Shown here: positions 6,522 through 14,485 of the stretch, in pieces | Layout: the number at the start of each line of letters is the position of its first letter | Numbering within the stretch: the first letter of the stretch is position 1 | Source: an uncultured Alphaproteobacteria bacterium | GTDB taxonomy: Bacteria; Pseudomonadota; Alphaproteobacteria; Puniceispirillales; Puniceispirillaceae | Assembly (NCBI GenBank): GCA_937924895.1 | Contig: CALEYP010000101.1 | Span: 1 to 16,517 of the forward strand | Reading direction: 5' to 3' | DNA: 16,517 bases | The notes under the pieces: model-generated | Told to the model about the DNA's origin: nothing | The model's input: only the letters and a program-made list of their open reading frames with translations | The model's database searches: none | Translations under genes and position numbers: made by a program

Positions 6522-7784
6522 CTAGCATCTTACCAAATGGGCACCACAAGCTTTGAGGCGCGCTTCCAGCTGGGCATAGCCTCTATCAAGGTGATAAATC
6601 TCTGAGATTGTTGTTGTTCCTGAGGCAGCCATAGCCGCAAGCACAAGCGAGATTGACGCACGTAAATCAGTGGCCCTAACAGGTGCGCCTTGCAAATTTA
6701 CCTTGCCTTTCACAATCGCGACACCGCCTTCAATTGTGATATCGGCACCCATGCGTACCAATTCTGGCACATGCATAAATCTATTTTCAAAAATAGTCTC
6801 AGAGATATGTGACGTGCCATCTGCCACACACATTAATGCCATATATTGCGCCTGCAAATCAGTGGGAAAACCAGGATAGGGTGCGGTTTCTACATCGACA
6901 GCTATAAGGGCGGTAGGCGGCGTTACATCAATAAAGGGCTCCCCTGTCTCAGACCGGCCGCTCTCTAACATCACACCCACTTTGATGAGCACCTCTTGCA
7001 ACGCTGTCAGATGGTCAAGGCGCGCTTTGCGCAAGCGTAATGCACCACCAGTCATGGCAGCTCCAATGATAAAGCTGCCTGCTTCAATGCGATCAGCGAC
7101 CACCTCATGTGTCGCACCATGCAAAGCTGACACACCTTCGATTGTGATGGTTGAGGTGCCATGACCTGAAATCTGCGCGCCCATCGCTATCAGACATTCG
7201 CAGAGATCAGAAATTTCAGGCTCCTGCGCGGCGTTGTGGATGGTGGTGGTTCCTGTGGCAAGACTGGCAGCCATCACCGCATTTTCCGTGGCACCAACTG
7301 AGACTGTGGCGAACGAAATATCCCCCCCTGTTAAGCCCTCTGGAGCCCGTGCTTGAATATAGCCATCCGCTAATTCTACGATAGCACCAAGGCTCTGCAT
7401 GGCTTTGATATGCAAATCAACTGGACGCGAGCCAATCGCGCATCCACCTGGTAGCGATACCCGTGCCTCACCATAGCGTGCGACCAGCGGGCCAAGCACT
7501 AAAATTGAGGCACGCATTTTGCTGACCAAATCATAGGGCGCGTCATATTGTGTCGCAGCACCGCCAAGTGTCATAACCTCATTTTCAAACCGCACGTCAA
7601 GCCCGTGATTGACCATAAGGTCAGCCATTAATCTGGTGTCTGACAAGTCTGGCATATTGGTGAGTGTCAACGCCTGATCAGTCATCAGCCCTGCACAAAT
7701 CAGCGGCAGAGCGGCATTCTTCGCGCCGCTAACTGTAATGGTACCTGTGAGGCTTTGGGCGCCTTGTACTTGCAATTGTTCCAT
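6522..7784 (-). CDS. murA: UDP-GlcNAc 1-carboxyvinyltransferase MurA
   Basis: MurA transfers enolpyruvate from PEP to UDP-N-acetylglucosamine, the first committed step of peptidoglycan synthesis. At 420 residues it has the standard length. Lys22 and Asn23 in SGAKNAALPL and the active-site Cys115 in LPGGCAIGSRPVDLHI lie at the same positions as in E. coli MurA. Cys at this position is the fosfomycin-sensitive form. The late motifs PGFPTDLQAQYMAL and LRASISLVLAAMAASG are also present. The ATG at 7784 was chosen for its match to the family N-terminus (MEQLQVQGAQSLTG). It follows the small gene upstream by 31 bases. Confidence 0.98.
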   Translation of the reverse strand: MEQLQVQGAQSLTGTITVSGAKNAALPLICAGLMTDQALTLTNMPDLSDTRLMADLMVNHGLDVRFENEVMTLGGAATQYDAPYDLVSKMRASILVLGPLVARYGEARVSLPGGCAIGSRPVDLHIKAMQSLGAIVELADGYIQARAPEGLTGGDISFATVSVGATENAVMAASLATGTTTIHNAAQEPEISDLCECLIAMGAQISGHGTSTITIEGVSALHGATHEVVADRIEAGSFIIGAAMTGGALRLRKARLDHLTALQEVLIKVGVMLESGRSETGEPFIDVTPPTALIAVDVETAPYPGFPTDLQAQYMALMCVADGTSHISETIFENRFMHVPELVRMGADITIEGGVAIVKGKVNLQGAPVRATDLRASISLVLAAMAASGTTTISEIYHLDRGYAQLEARLKACGAHLVRC

Positions 7785-7815
7785 TACCTACATCCTACCT
7801 TTATCACACATCACC

Positions 7816-7995
7816 TTAGGCGCTTGTATCATCCTGAGCTGTTTTATCTGAGCCAGATTGTTTTTGCGTGGCAGCCCGCGCCCGTGCTTGCGCTTTGCGC
7901 TTGAATAAATTATCGCGCAAGGCGGCTGAGAGCCGTGCTTGTTTATCATCCCCCGATGATGGCTTTTTTGATGATGATGCTGGCTTATCAGACAT
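7816..7995 (-). CDS. Small basic/charged protein upstream of murA
   Basis: A 59-residue hypothetical protein begins at the ATG at 7995, which has AAGGGG eight bases upstream; an in-frame GTG at 8004 overlaps that ribosome site and is less likely. The sequence is a Ser/Lys/Asp-rich flexible N-terminus, then a helical basic core (RLSAALRDNLFKRKAQARAR), then a polar tail. Short proteins with a similar LRxNLxxRKAQAR core are common directly before murA in alphaproteobacteria, from memory. No function is known to me. It is probably the first gene of the murA transcript. Confidence 0.7.
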   Translation of the reverse strand: MSDKPASSSKKPSSGDDKQARLSAALRDNLFKRKAQARARAATQKQSGSDKTAQDDTSA

Positions 7996-8044
7996 GCCTG
8001 TCACCCCTTACGAGAAAACCCTTCGTCAAAATGATTAACACAGA

Positions 8045-8050
8045 TATAAA
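8045..8050 (+). promoter_or_regulatory. Candidate −10 box for the TVP38 gene
   Basis: TATAAA at 8045–8050 lies 17 bases after TTCGTC in the divergent gap 7996–8136. It would give a leader of about 80 bases. The −35 match is poor, so this is tentative. Confidence 0.25.
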
Positions 8051-8136
8051 AGGGAAGGCAGGATTAATCTATATCGAAACGTTTAATTTTGTGCCTGACT
8101 GAGGAATTTTTGCAAACGCATGCTGAAAGGGGCCCT

Positions 8137-8850
8137 ATGTCACGATTGAAACCTTTCATTCTCCCCACCATTTTGGTGGTGGGCTTTGTGACGTTCTTTG
8201 CAACAGGCCTACATAATTTTCTATCATTTGAGGCGCTGGCGACTCACTACGGGGATTTGCGGCGCTATGTCGAAGACCAGTACTTTATTGCGGCTTTGCT
8301 CTTTGCCCTTAGCTATATCTGCGCAGTGGCTTTCTCGCTGCCGATTGCAAGTTTGCTAACACTGGCTGGCGGTGCGCTTTTTGGGTGGCTGGCCGCCCCC
8401 TTGATTATCATCTCTGCGACCATTGGCGCCGCGCTTGTATTTCTTGCTGCAAAGACGGTGTTGGCTGAATTGCTTGCGGCACGCGCTGGGCCTTTTTTAA
8501 AAAAGCTAGAAGCGGGATTCCAAGATAATGCCTTTCAATATCTTTTAGCGTTGCGTCTTATTCCTGTGGCCCCTTTCTGGGTCGTGAATATTGTGCCAGC
8601 ACTTGTGGGGATGCGCCTGCCCTCATATATGGCAGCCACTGCGCTTGGCATTATCCCTGGTACAGTTGTCTATGTATCTGTGGCACGCGGATTTGACCAT
8701 GTACTCCGTCAAGGGCAAACACCTGATTTATCAACCTTATCAGACCCACAAGTGATCTTGCCACTCATCGCATTAGGCGTTCTGGCACTGGTGCCTATCA
8801 TTGTTAAAAAATGGCGTCACAAACAAGCGCCTCATATCAAAGGAGGATAG
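8137..8850 (+). CDS. TVP38/TMEM64 (DedA-like) membrane protein
   Basis: This 237-residue inner-membrane protein belongs to the TVP38/TMEM64 (SNARE-associated/DedA superfamily) group; eukaryotic relatives act as lipid scramblases, while bacterial roles are mostly unclear. One membrane helix lies near the N-terminus (FILPTILVVGFVTFFATG). The conserved core has LPIASLLTLAGGALFGW followed by a glycine-containing helix, then ALRLIPVAPFWVVNIVPAL and GMRLPSYMAATALGIIPG, and a final helix before a basic tail. The ATG at 8137 was preferred to an in-frame start at 8089 because AAGGGG precedes it by five bases and it gives a normal N-terminus. Its last codons contain the ribosome site AAAGGAGG of the next gene, so the two are one operon. 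Confidence 0.88.
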   Translation: MSRLKPFILPTILVVGFVTFFATGLHNFLSFEALATHYGDLRRYVEDQYFIAALLFALSYICAVAFSLPIASLLTLAGGALFGWLAAPLIIISATIGAALVFLAAKTVLAELLAARAGPFLKKLEAGFQDNAFQYLLALRLIPVAPFWVVNIVPALVGMRLPSYMAATALGIIPGTVVYVSVARGFDHVLRQGQTPDLSTLSDPQVILPLIALGVLALVPIIVKKWRHKQAPHIKGG

Positions 8851-8854
8851 ATAG

Positions 8855-10282
8855 ATGACATCTCCTCAAAGAAGCCACATTGAAACAGATATTTGTATCA
8901 TCGGCGCAGGGTCTGGCGGCTTATCTGTCGCGGCAGGTGCTGCCCAGATGGGAGCACGTGTTGTATTATTTGAACGCGGAGAGATGGGCGGTGATTGCCT
9001 CAATACCGGGTGTGTGCCATCTAAAGCCTTATTAGCCGCTGGCAAATTTGCCCATTATGGCAAAGGCCATCCGGAGATGGGCATCTCAGGCGAGAATGAT
9101 GTGGATTTCCGCGCGGTCAAATCACATATTGCGGATGTGATTGCTGGCATTGCGCCTCATGATTCTGTGGAACGGTTCGAAGGATTAGGCGTCACCGTTA
9201 TCTCAGAAGAAGCGCAATTCACCTCTGCCAAAGTGGTTGCTTCGCGCCATTATGAGGTCAAAGCCCGCTATTTTGTGATTGCCACCGGATCTCATCCCTT
9301 TATCCCGCCAATTGACGGGCTTGATAGCACGCCCTTTTTCACCAATGAGAGCATCTTTCAGTCACAGGTGAAACCAGACCACCTCATCATTATTGGTGGC
9401 GGCCCCATTGGCATGGAAATGGCACAAGCCCATGTCAGGCTCGGCTGTCAGGTCACAGTGATTGAAGGCCTTAAAGTGATGGGGCGCGATGACCCAGAGC
9501 TCACAACCATTTTGAAAGACCAGCTGACCAAAGAGGGCATCTCGATCATCGAAGGCACGGGGGTCACATCCTGCGCCAAAGTGGGAGAAGAGATACAAGT
9601 CCACCTTGCTGATGAGCGTGTGATTACCGGCTCTGATTTGCTGGTAGCAGTCGGCAGACGTCCCAATATATCAACCCTAAATCTACCAGCGGCAGGGGTC
9701 ATGACAAACCGCCAAGGCATCATGACTGATGACAGGCTGCGCACCAGCGTAAAACATATTTTCGCGATAGGCGACGTGGCGGGACGTCATCAATTCACCC
9801 ATATTGCCGGCTATCATGCCTCTGTGATAATTCGCAATATGCTGTTCAAACTACCAACCAAAATCTCAGACAAAGCCATTCCTTGGGTGACTTATACCGA
9901 CCCTGAATTGGCACATGTTGGCATGAGCGCAGAAGAAGCTCTATCCACCTATGGCGCTGATAATATCAAGATTTTGAACTGGTCACTTGCTGATAATGAC
10001 CGCGCCAGAGCAGAGCGCAAAACAGAAGGTGTTATCAAGGTGACAACTACCAAAAAAGGCAAGATTTTAGGGGCCTCTATCCTTGCGCCTCATGCCGGTG
10101 AGATGATTAATAGCTGGAGTCTTGCCCTCTCCTCAGGATTGAAAATCAGTGCCATGGCATCTTACATCGCGCCCTACCCCACCTATGGGGAAGCATCAAA
10201 GCGGATTGCTGGTTCCTATTTTACTGAGACTCTCTTCAGTCCCAAAATGCGTGCCTTAGTCAAACGGCTAGTCAGGCTGTAA
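8855..10282 (+). CDS. FAD-dependent disulfide oxidoreductase, mercuric-reductase-like
   Basis: This 475-residue flavoprotein belongs to the class I pyridine nucleotide-disulfide oxidoreductases. The FAD fold GAGSGG is at 17–22, the redox pair Cys48/Cys53 lies in GGDCLNTGCVPSK, the NAD(P) fold GGGPIGMEMA is at 181–190, and FAD contact IFAIGDVAG is at 302–310. The C-terminal dimerisation domain starts near 345. In lipoamide dehydrogenase and glutathione reductase this domain carries a catalytic His in HPTxxE; here it is Tyr441 in YPTYGE. It lacks the extra metal-binding domain and C-terminal cysteine pair of true MerA, so mercury reduction is not supported. From memory, this branch is often adjacent or fused to TVP38 domains, as it is adjacent here. 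Electron acceptor unknown. Confidence 0.9.
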   Translation: MTSPQRSHIETDICIIGAGSGGLSVAAGAAQMGARVVLFERGEMGGDCLNTGCVPSKALLAAGKFAHYGKGHPEMGISGENDVDFRAVKSHIADVIAGIAPHDSVERFEGLGVTVISEEAQFTSAKVVASRHYEVKARYFVIATGSHPFIPPIDGLDSTPFFTNESIFQSQVKPDHLIIIGGGPIGMEMAQAHVRLGCQVTVIEGLKVMGRDDPELTTILKDQLTKEGISIIEGTGVTSCAKVGEEIQVHLADERVITGSDLLVAVGRRPNISTLNLPAAGVMTNRQGIMTDDRLRTSVKHIFAIGDVAGRHQFTHIAGYHASVIIRNMLFKLPTKISDKAIPWVTYTDPELAHVGMSAEEALSTYGADNIKILNWSLADNDRARAERKTEGVIKVTTTKKGKILGASILAPHAGEMINSWSLALSSGLKISAMASYIAPYPTYGEASKRIAGSYFTETLFSPKMRALVKRLVRL

Positions 10283-10353
10283 GGCAATAGTAAGACTTGC
10301 AGTCAAACCCTGTCTTATGATAGGACGGGCAAACATGAGATGTCAGTGATAAT

Positions 10354-10429
10354 GCTGCTGTAGCTCAGTCGGTAGAGCACACCCTTGGTAAGGGTGAGGT
10401 CGGAGGTTCAATCCCTCTCAGCAGCACCA
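10354..10429 (+). tRNA. tRNA-Thr (GGT)
   Basis: A complete 76-base cloverleaf with encoded CCA: acceptor stem GCTGCTG with CAGCAGC, D arm AGCTCAGTCGGTAGAGC, anticodon stem-loop CACCCTTGGTAAGGGTG with anticodon GGT, and T arm GGAGGTTCAATCCCTC. It lies 71 bases after the oxidoreductase gene and ends 12 bases before the converging ureohydrolase stop. No recombinase gene is next to it. Confidence 0.97.
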
Positions 10430-10441
10430 TCTCTATTCCCT

Positions 10442-11440
10442 TTATGCCTTCGCTTTCTGATTTTCGGCCATCATCGCAATCATTTCAAACATCACCGCGC
10501 CTGCAACAAGTGATGTGATATGATTCGGCTGGTCCTTAGTCGGCATCAGGCAGACCACATCCCCACCAATGATATTCATACCGCGCACCGCATGAAGCAA
10601 GCCGCGTGCCTCGTCAATCGAAAAGCCGCAGACACCTGCCTCTACATTCGCAACGGCTGGCGCAATAGTTGGGTCCAAGCAATCAAGGTCAAAGGTGATA
10701 TAAACAGGCCGCCCTGCCAACACGTCTTTAATCTCAGCAATCACATCCAGCGCGCCTCTTTGACGGTACTCTGCCATCGTCACGATATTATAGCCATAAT
10801 CATAAGAGGGCTGTAACCAATCCAATGTCCGCGGATGGCCACGCAAGCCGATTTGCATCGAATGACGGGGATCAACTTGTCCTTGATCAGCCAAATAAGC
10901 GCCCCAATGGGCTGCTGATTTCTTGGCCCCTAGAAAATGATCCACTTTGGTGAAGACATCAGTATGCGCATCTAGATGCAGAAAACAGACAGGCTCGCCA
11001 TTGGTCAAATGGCCATTGCCCAAGGCTTGCACAATACCGCCAGTGATCGAATGATCACCACCAATTGAAACAGGGCGAACGGCTTTGCGATCAAGCTCTT
11101 GATAAAATGAGGTAATCCGCTCAATGGAATCTTCATTATCATTTGCCTTAGGAAAAGGGACATCCCCAATATCAGCAATCTGGGCGGCTGACCAGGGATC
11201 GAGGTGAAATTCCCCGTGGACACGATGCTGGACAGCTGAGACATTGCGCACGGCACGCGGCCCAAGATGCTGGTCTTTTTCAGTTGTGCCATTACCAGAA
11301 GAATGAGGCACACCGACAAGGCCGATATCCACCTCTTGGAGACGCGCATCATCCAACGGGATATGAGGTGTCCGAAATAAGGTTGGGATCCCCCACCAAT
11401 ATAGATTATTCATCATGCTGGCATCATGTTCATAAGCCAT
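10442..11440 (-). CDS. Agmatinase-family ureohydrolase
   Basis: This 332-residue enzyme belongs to the arginase/agmatinase superfamily, which uses two manganese ions to remove urea from guanidino compounds. The metal ligands are all present: His130 in SIGGDH, Asp157/His159/Asp161 in HLDAHTD, and Asp251/Asp253 in TFDLDCLDP. In agmatinases the last motif is normally followed by a GTGTPE-type loop. Here it is IAPAVANVEAGVCG, and the N-terminal substrate loop reads PHSSGNGTTEKDQHLGPRAV. Agmatine is therefore not assured; guanidinobutyrate, guanidine or another guanidino substrate is possible. The ATG at 11440 has AAGGAGG six bases upstream, and a GTCCT/AGGAC hairpin sits just before that. The gene stands alone and diverges from the small membrane protein gene. 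Confidence 0.9.
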   Translation of the reverse strand: MAYEHDASMMNNLYWWGIPTLFRTPHIPLDDARLQEVDIGLVGVPHSSGNGTTEKDQHLGPRAVRNVSAVQHRVHGEFHLDPWSAAQIADIGDVPFPKANDNEDSIERITSFYQELDRKAVRPVSIGGDHSITGGIVQALGNGHLTNGEPVCFLHLDAHTDVFTKVDHFLGAKKSAAHWGAYLADQGQVDPRHSMQIGLRGHPRTLDWLQPSYDYGYNIVTMAEYRQRGALDVIAEIKDVLAGRPVYITFDLDCLDPTIAPAVANVEAGVCGFSIDEARGLLHAVRGMNIIGGDVVCLMPTKDQPNHITSLVAGAVMFEMIAMMAENQKAKA

Positions 11441-11460
11441 CTCTTGCCTCCTTCTGCTAA

Positions 11461-11476
11461 GTCCTTATTGCAGGAC
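11461..11476 (-). repeat. Short hairpin before the ureohydrolase ribosome site
   Basis: GTCCT and AGGAC form a perfect five-base stem with a six-base loop in the ureohydrolase leader, just ahead of its AAGGAGG. It could influence leader stability or translation, but it is short and could be chance. The loop lacks the ACGR pattern of the guanidine-II riboswitch. Confidence 0.3.
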
Positions 11477-11502
11477 ACTATCATCAGCATGACCGATTTC
11501 AC

Positions 11503-11516
11503 GCTTTGTGCAAAGC
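11503..11516. promoter_or_regulatory. Inverted repeat in the divergent gap, possible operator
   Basis: GCTTTG-TG-CAAAGC is a perfect inverted repeat with six-base arms, between the divergent ureohydrolase and small membrane protein genes. Its place upstream of both starts fits a regulator binding site. No regulator gene is adjacent, so this is a suggestion only. Confidence 0.3.
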
Positions 11517-11539
11517 AAAAGGATAGCGCGTGTTTCCCA

Positions 11540-11569
11540 TTGAGTTTTGCCAGACAAACCTGCTAGGCT
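11540..11569 (+). promoter_or_regulatory. Candidate promoter for the small membrane protein–MFS pair
   Basis: TTGAGT (11540–11545), an 18-base spacer and TAGGCT (11564–11569) resemble a sigma-70 promoter. It would start transcription about 35 bases before the ATG at 11610. Confidence 0.3.
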
Positions 11570-11609
11570 GGGCCCAGTTACACGGGTGGATGAAAAGGAA
11601 TATCTCCCT

Positions 11610-11819
11610 ATGAAGGGCATGATTTCCATAGTATTTGGGTTATTTTGGGCCGCGATTGTTGGCATAGGCTGGTGGGTTGCAACCTCTGGCCAAGGCATGA
11701 TTGGCATCGGCATCATGGCACTTGCCATGATAGCAGAAGGCATCGTCTATAATGCCGCGACTAAGCCAAAGAAAGAAAAAGCTGAAAAAGGCAAAGGGCG
11801 TAATCGCCGCCGCCGGTAA
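11610..11819 (+). CDS. Small two-helix membrane protein
   Basis: A 69-residue hypothetical protein begins at the ATG at 11610, which has AAGGA about ten bases upstream; an in-frame ATG at 11547 would add a polar leader without a ribosome site. Two hydrophobic helices are visible (ISIVFGLFWAAIVGIGWWVA and GMIGIGIMALAMIAEGIVY), joined by a short turn. A strongly basic C-terminal tail of about 20 residues follows (KPKKEKAEKGKGRNRRRR), predicted to face the cytoplasm. The MFS gene starts 17 bases after its stop, so the two are probably co-transcribed. I recognise no family. It could be an accessory subunit of the transporter, but only the position suggests this. Confidence 0.65.
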   Translation: MKGMISIVFGLFWAAIVGIGWWVATSGQGMIGIGIMALAMIAEGIVYNAATKPKKEKAEKGKGRNRRRR

Positions 11820-11836
11820 GATAGATACTGCGCCCT

Positions 11837-13099
11837 ATGACCCTCATCCCACCCTCTTCTTTATCCTTCATGAAAAGCGAATGGCGCTTTTTGCTCTTTG
11901 GCGGGTTAATGGCATTTTGGTCATCGCTCGGCCAAACATTTTTTATCTCTCTTTTCAGCCGTGAAATAAGAGAGGCCCTGAACCTGAGCCATGGTGATTT
12001 CGGCAGCTATTACGCCTTGGCAACCATTGCCTCAGCCTTCACCTTATTATGGCTTGGCAAATTAGCTGACAGCATTCCGGTCAAACGACTCAGCCTCCTC
12101 ACGCTAAGCTGTTTATGTCTTGCCTCATTATTCTTTGCGACAGTGAGCTCTTTGGTCGCGCTTGTCATTGGCGTCTACTTCCTGCGCCTATGGGGGCAAG
12201 GCATGATGAGCCATGTCTGGCAAACCGCCATTGCGCGCCGTTATGTCAAAGCCAGAGGACGTGGCCTTGCCCTGGCAGGTTTAGGTATGACATGTGCTGA
12301 ATCAATTGGCCCTGCGATTATTGTCGCATTGCTTGCCTTCTTAGACTGGCGCCTGATTTGGGTCATTATTCCAGCTTTTGCTTTTGTCTCTCTTGCCCCG
12401 TTTCTATCACCCCTGACCAAGCGAACCGATGGGCAAGATGGCGCAGGCGTCACAGGCCCATCACAACACGCTGACCATACAACCAGCCCCGCCTTTACCC
12501 GCGCTGATATGTTTGCCGACCCTGCCTTTTGGATGGCCATCATCTGGCTTGTCTTTGTTCCCTCTTTCACAGTAACAGGCCTGTTATTTCACCAGATTTA
12601 CTTCGCTGAGAGCAAAGGAATCTCGCTTCTCATCTGGTCTGCCAATTATGGTTTTTATGCAGCGGCGGCGCTTGCCGGCTCACTTCTCTCTGGCATATTG
12701 GTTGATAAATTTACCGCACATAAGGTTGTTAGCTTTGCCCAGCTCCCTGTGATTGGGTTTTCACTCGCCCTGTGGCTGGCAGATGGCCCTGTCATATTAG
12801 CGCTATTCTTCATGTTGTTTGGCCTTTGTTCAGGCATGCCAAACACCGCACTCAACGCCCTATTAGCAGAGAGATATGGTACATCATTCCTTGGTGCTAT
12901 CCGATCGGTGACTATGCCGATCAATGTCGGGGCTAGCGCAGCTGCACCGATTTTGATGGGCATTATGATTGACTACGGCGCGAGCCTAGGCGCCTTAATG
13001 GCGCTGTTGGGTGTCGCAGGCGCCATTTCAAGTGGCGGTGCCTTTTTGGCCTTTAATCTTGGTTTGGCCGGGATGCCAAAGCGCGGGACACGCGCTTGA
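11837..13099 (+). CDS. Major facilitator superfamily transporter
   Basis: This 420-residue protein has about twelve hydrophobic helices in two halves and a polar central loop at about 195–220 (LTKRTDGQDGAGVTG and onward). MFS motif A is seen after the second helix (LGKLADSIPVKRL), with a second copy in the C-terminal half (LSGILVDKFTAHKV), as expected for a 6+6 helix carrier. Substrate cannot be read from the sequence. The ATG at 11837 has only a weak ribosome site; an internal ATG at 11870 (MKSEWRFLLFGG) would also give a complete first helix. Its last 47 bases overlap the 3' end of the DUF3422 gene on the other strand. Confidence 0.88.
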   Translation: MTLIPPSSLSFMKSEWRFLLFGGLMAFWSSLGQTFFISLFSREIREALNLSHGDFGSYYALATIASAFTLLWLGKLADSIPVKRLSLLTLSCLCLASLFFATVSSLVALVIGVYFLRLWGQGMMSHVWQTAIARRYVKARGRGLALAGLGMTCAESIGPAIIVALLAFLDWRLIWVIIPAFAFVSLAPFLSPLTKRTDGQDGAGVTGPSQHADHTTSPAFTRADMFADPAFWMAIIWLVFVPSFTVTGLLFHQIYFAESKGISLLIWSANYGFYAAAALAGSLLSGILVDKFTAHKVVSFAQLPVIGFSLALWLADGPVILALFFMLFGLCSGMPNTALNALLAERYGTSFLGAIRSVTMPINVGASAAAPILMGIMIDYGASLGALMALLGVAGAISSGGAFLAFNLGLAGMPKRGTRA

Positions 13100-14378
13100 T
13101 ATTTTGCCACGCTAAAAATGCGATCACAGGGACTGACAAGGCTTGGACAAGTGTCTTCTCAAGTCCCCATTCCGCCAGAGGGGCCCCGCCCGCTAGATAG
13201 CCAACAAGGCTAACCGCATAATAAGTCACCGCTGCAATTGACAGGCCTTCTACGGTTTGTTGCAACCGCAGCTGGGCAGAGGTGCGTTTATTCATTGAGA
13301 CAAGCAGATCGCGATTTTGTTTCTGTAAAACCAGCTCTGTTTGGGAGCGTTGCAGCTGGCCGGCTTGGGCAATGCGCTGGGATAATCTCTCCATCCGGGC
13401 GGCAAATGCAGCCGCAGTCTGCATCGCTGGCGTCATCCGCTTATCCAAGAACCCACGAATTGATTGGAAACCATCGAGGCGTGAGGTGTTCATCGCGGTA
13501 AGGCGTGCTGTCACAATATCTTGGTAGGCGGCAGAGGCCGCGAAACGATAAGAGGTTTGGCTATGAATCTGTTCGAGCTGCGCAGCAAGGGCGGTTAGTT
13601 GCGATAATAACTGGTCCGCATCTGTGGTTTGGGTATCGTCATTGGCCTGATGCATATCAGCAAGCGCATTTGTGGCGCTGCGCAAAGCGGCCTCAATCTT
13701 ATCGAGGTCTGGCGCATGAGCTTTGACTTTCGGCAAGCTGAGCAATGCCAAAAGGCGATAAGTTTCAAGCTCAATAGCACGTTGAATAAAGCGCCCCATA
13801 CGATGGCTCGCAATCTGGTCATTTAATAATAGCATCCGGCTATAGCCCGCACCATCAATGTCAAAATTACAATAAAGATGGGCCCCCTTGGCAGAGACCT
13901 GACTTGCCGAAATCGCGCGCCCGCCAAGATAGCTTTGCATCTGCTCCGCATCAGGCAGACTATCTGGCATTGTTTGTATTTCCAGCCACATCGCATGGAA
14001 TAAAGGATGGCCAAAAGCTGCAATATCTTCAAACGGCAAATGAGGGAAGGCCGCCTCATCAAACGCTTGTGTTGTGGGATAGGGACGAGGCTTATCATCC
14101 CTATCAATCAGGCTGAGTGACATAAATTCAGTATGGCGTTCAACACGCAACGCATAGGAGGCAAGGTCATGGCGGATAAATTTTTCATCCGGCCCCATTT
14201 CTGGCAAGCCGAGCTTTTGCAGCATCTGATTCACCTTTGCGAGCAAACCTAAATCATGACCTTGCATGAAATAGACATAGCGAATGAACCGGCCGGTACC
14301 TTCAAAATCGTTAAACTTCCGCGCATGTAATTCGTCATTCAAGGCGCGGCGCATGGGATGTTCGATGAATTCTTGCAT
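13053..14378 (-). CDS. DUF3422 family membrane-anchored protein
   Basis: The 441-residue protein matches DUF3422, a proteobacterial family of unknown function. The N-terminal signature is HPMRRALNDELHARKF, followed by a mixed domain to about 230, then a long helical, probably coiled-coil region (about 230–370, rich in Gln, Ala and Leu with repeated basic residues). Two hydrophobic helices close the protein (GLSIAAVTYYAVSLVGYLAG and TLVQALSVPVIAFLAW), with a short basic end. The layout resembles a cytoplasmic sensor or scaffold anchored at its C-terminus, but no role is established. The ATG at 14378 gives the usual family start; GTG at 14390 would add four residues. The 3' end overlaps the MFS gene tail to tail. 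Confidence 0.88.
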   Translation of the reverse strand: MQEFIEHPMRRALNDELHARKFNDFEGTGRFIRYVYFMQGHDLGLLAKVNQMLQKLGLPEMGPDEKFIRHDLASYALRVERHTEFMSLSLIDRDDKPRPYPTTQAFDEAAFPHLPFEDIAAFGHPLFHAMWLEIQTMPDSLPDAEQMQSYLGGRAISASQVSAKGAHLYCNFDIDGAGYSRMLLLNDQIASHRMGRFIQRAIELETYRLLALLSLPKVKAHAPDLDKIEAALRSATNALADMHQANDDTQTTDADQLLSQLTALAAQLEQIHSQTSYRFAASAAYQDIVTARLTAMNTSRLDGFQSIRGFLDKRMTPAMQTAAAFAARMERLSQRIAQAGQLQRSQTELVLQKQNRDLLVSMNKRTSAQLRLQQTVEGLSIAAVTYYAVSLVGYLAGGAPLAEWGLEKTLVQALSVPVIAFLAWQNIKRVSRALASRPNQD

Positions 14379-14485
14379 TATCCTAACCACTCATATCTTG
14401 CCCCACTCCTTTAGAAGATGGCATGATTAGAAGGAATTGACTAGCATCTGCGACGAAAGAGCTCAGATCACCGGATGAGGCAGAC

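Noticed and set aside
9362..9744. Two antisense open frames inside the oxidoreductase gene
   Set aside because: The sense protein is a complete, motif-rich enzyme; the antisense frames look compositional and lack ribosome sites.
8855..10282. Mercuric reductase MerA
   Set aside because: It has no N-terminal metal-binding domain, no C-terminal cysteine pair, and no mer genes nearby.
10297..10326. A possible promoter (TTGCAG, TATGAT) and a CCTGTC/GATAGG hairpin before tRNA-Thr
   Set aside because: The promoter spacing is only 13 bases and the hairpin has no T run, so neither promoter nor terminator can be supported.
11441..11480. A guanidine riboswitch before the ureohydrolase
   Set aside because: The leader hairpin lacks the paired ACGR loops or other conserved cores of known guanidine riboswitches.
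12655..12963. A 102-codon antisense open frame in the MFS gene
   Set aside because: It is an Ala-rich product of the opposite-strand codon bias of a transporter gene, with no independent support.
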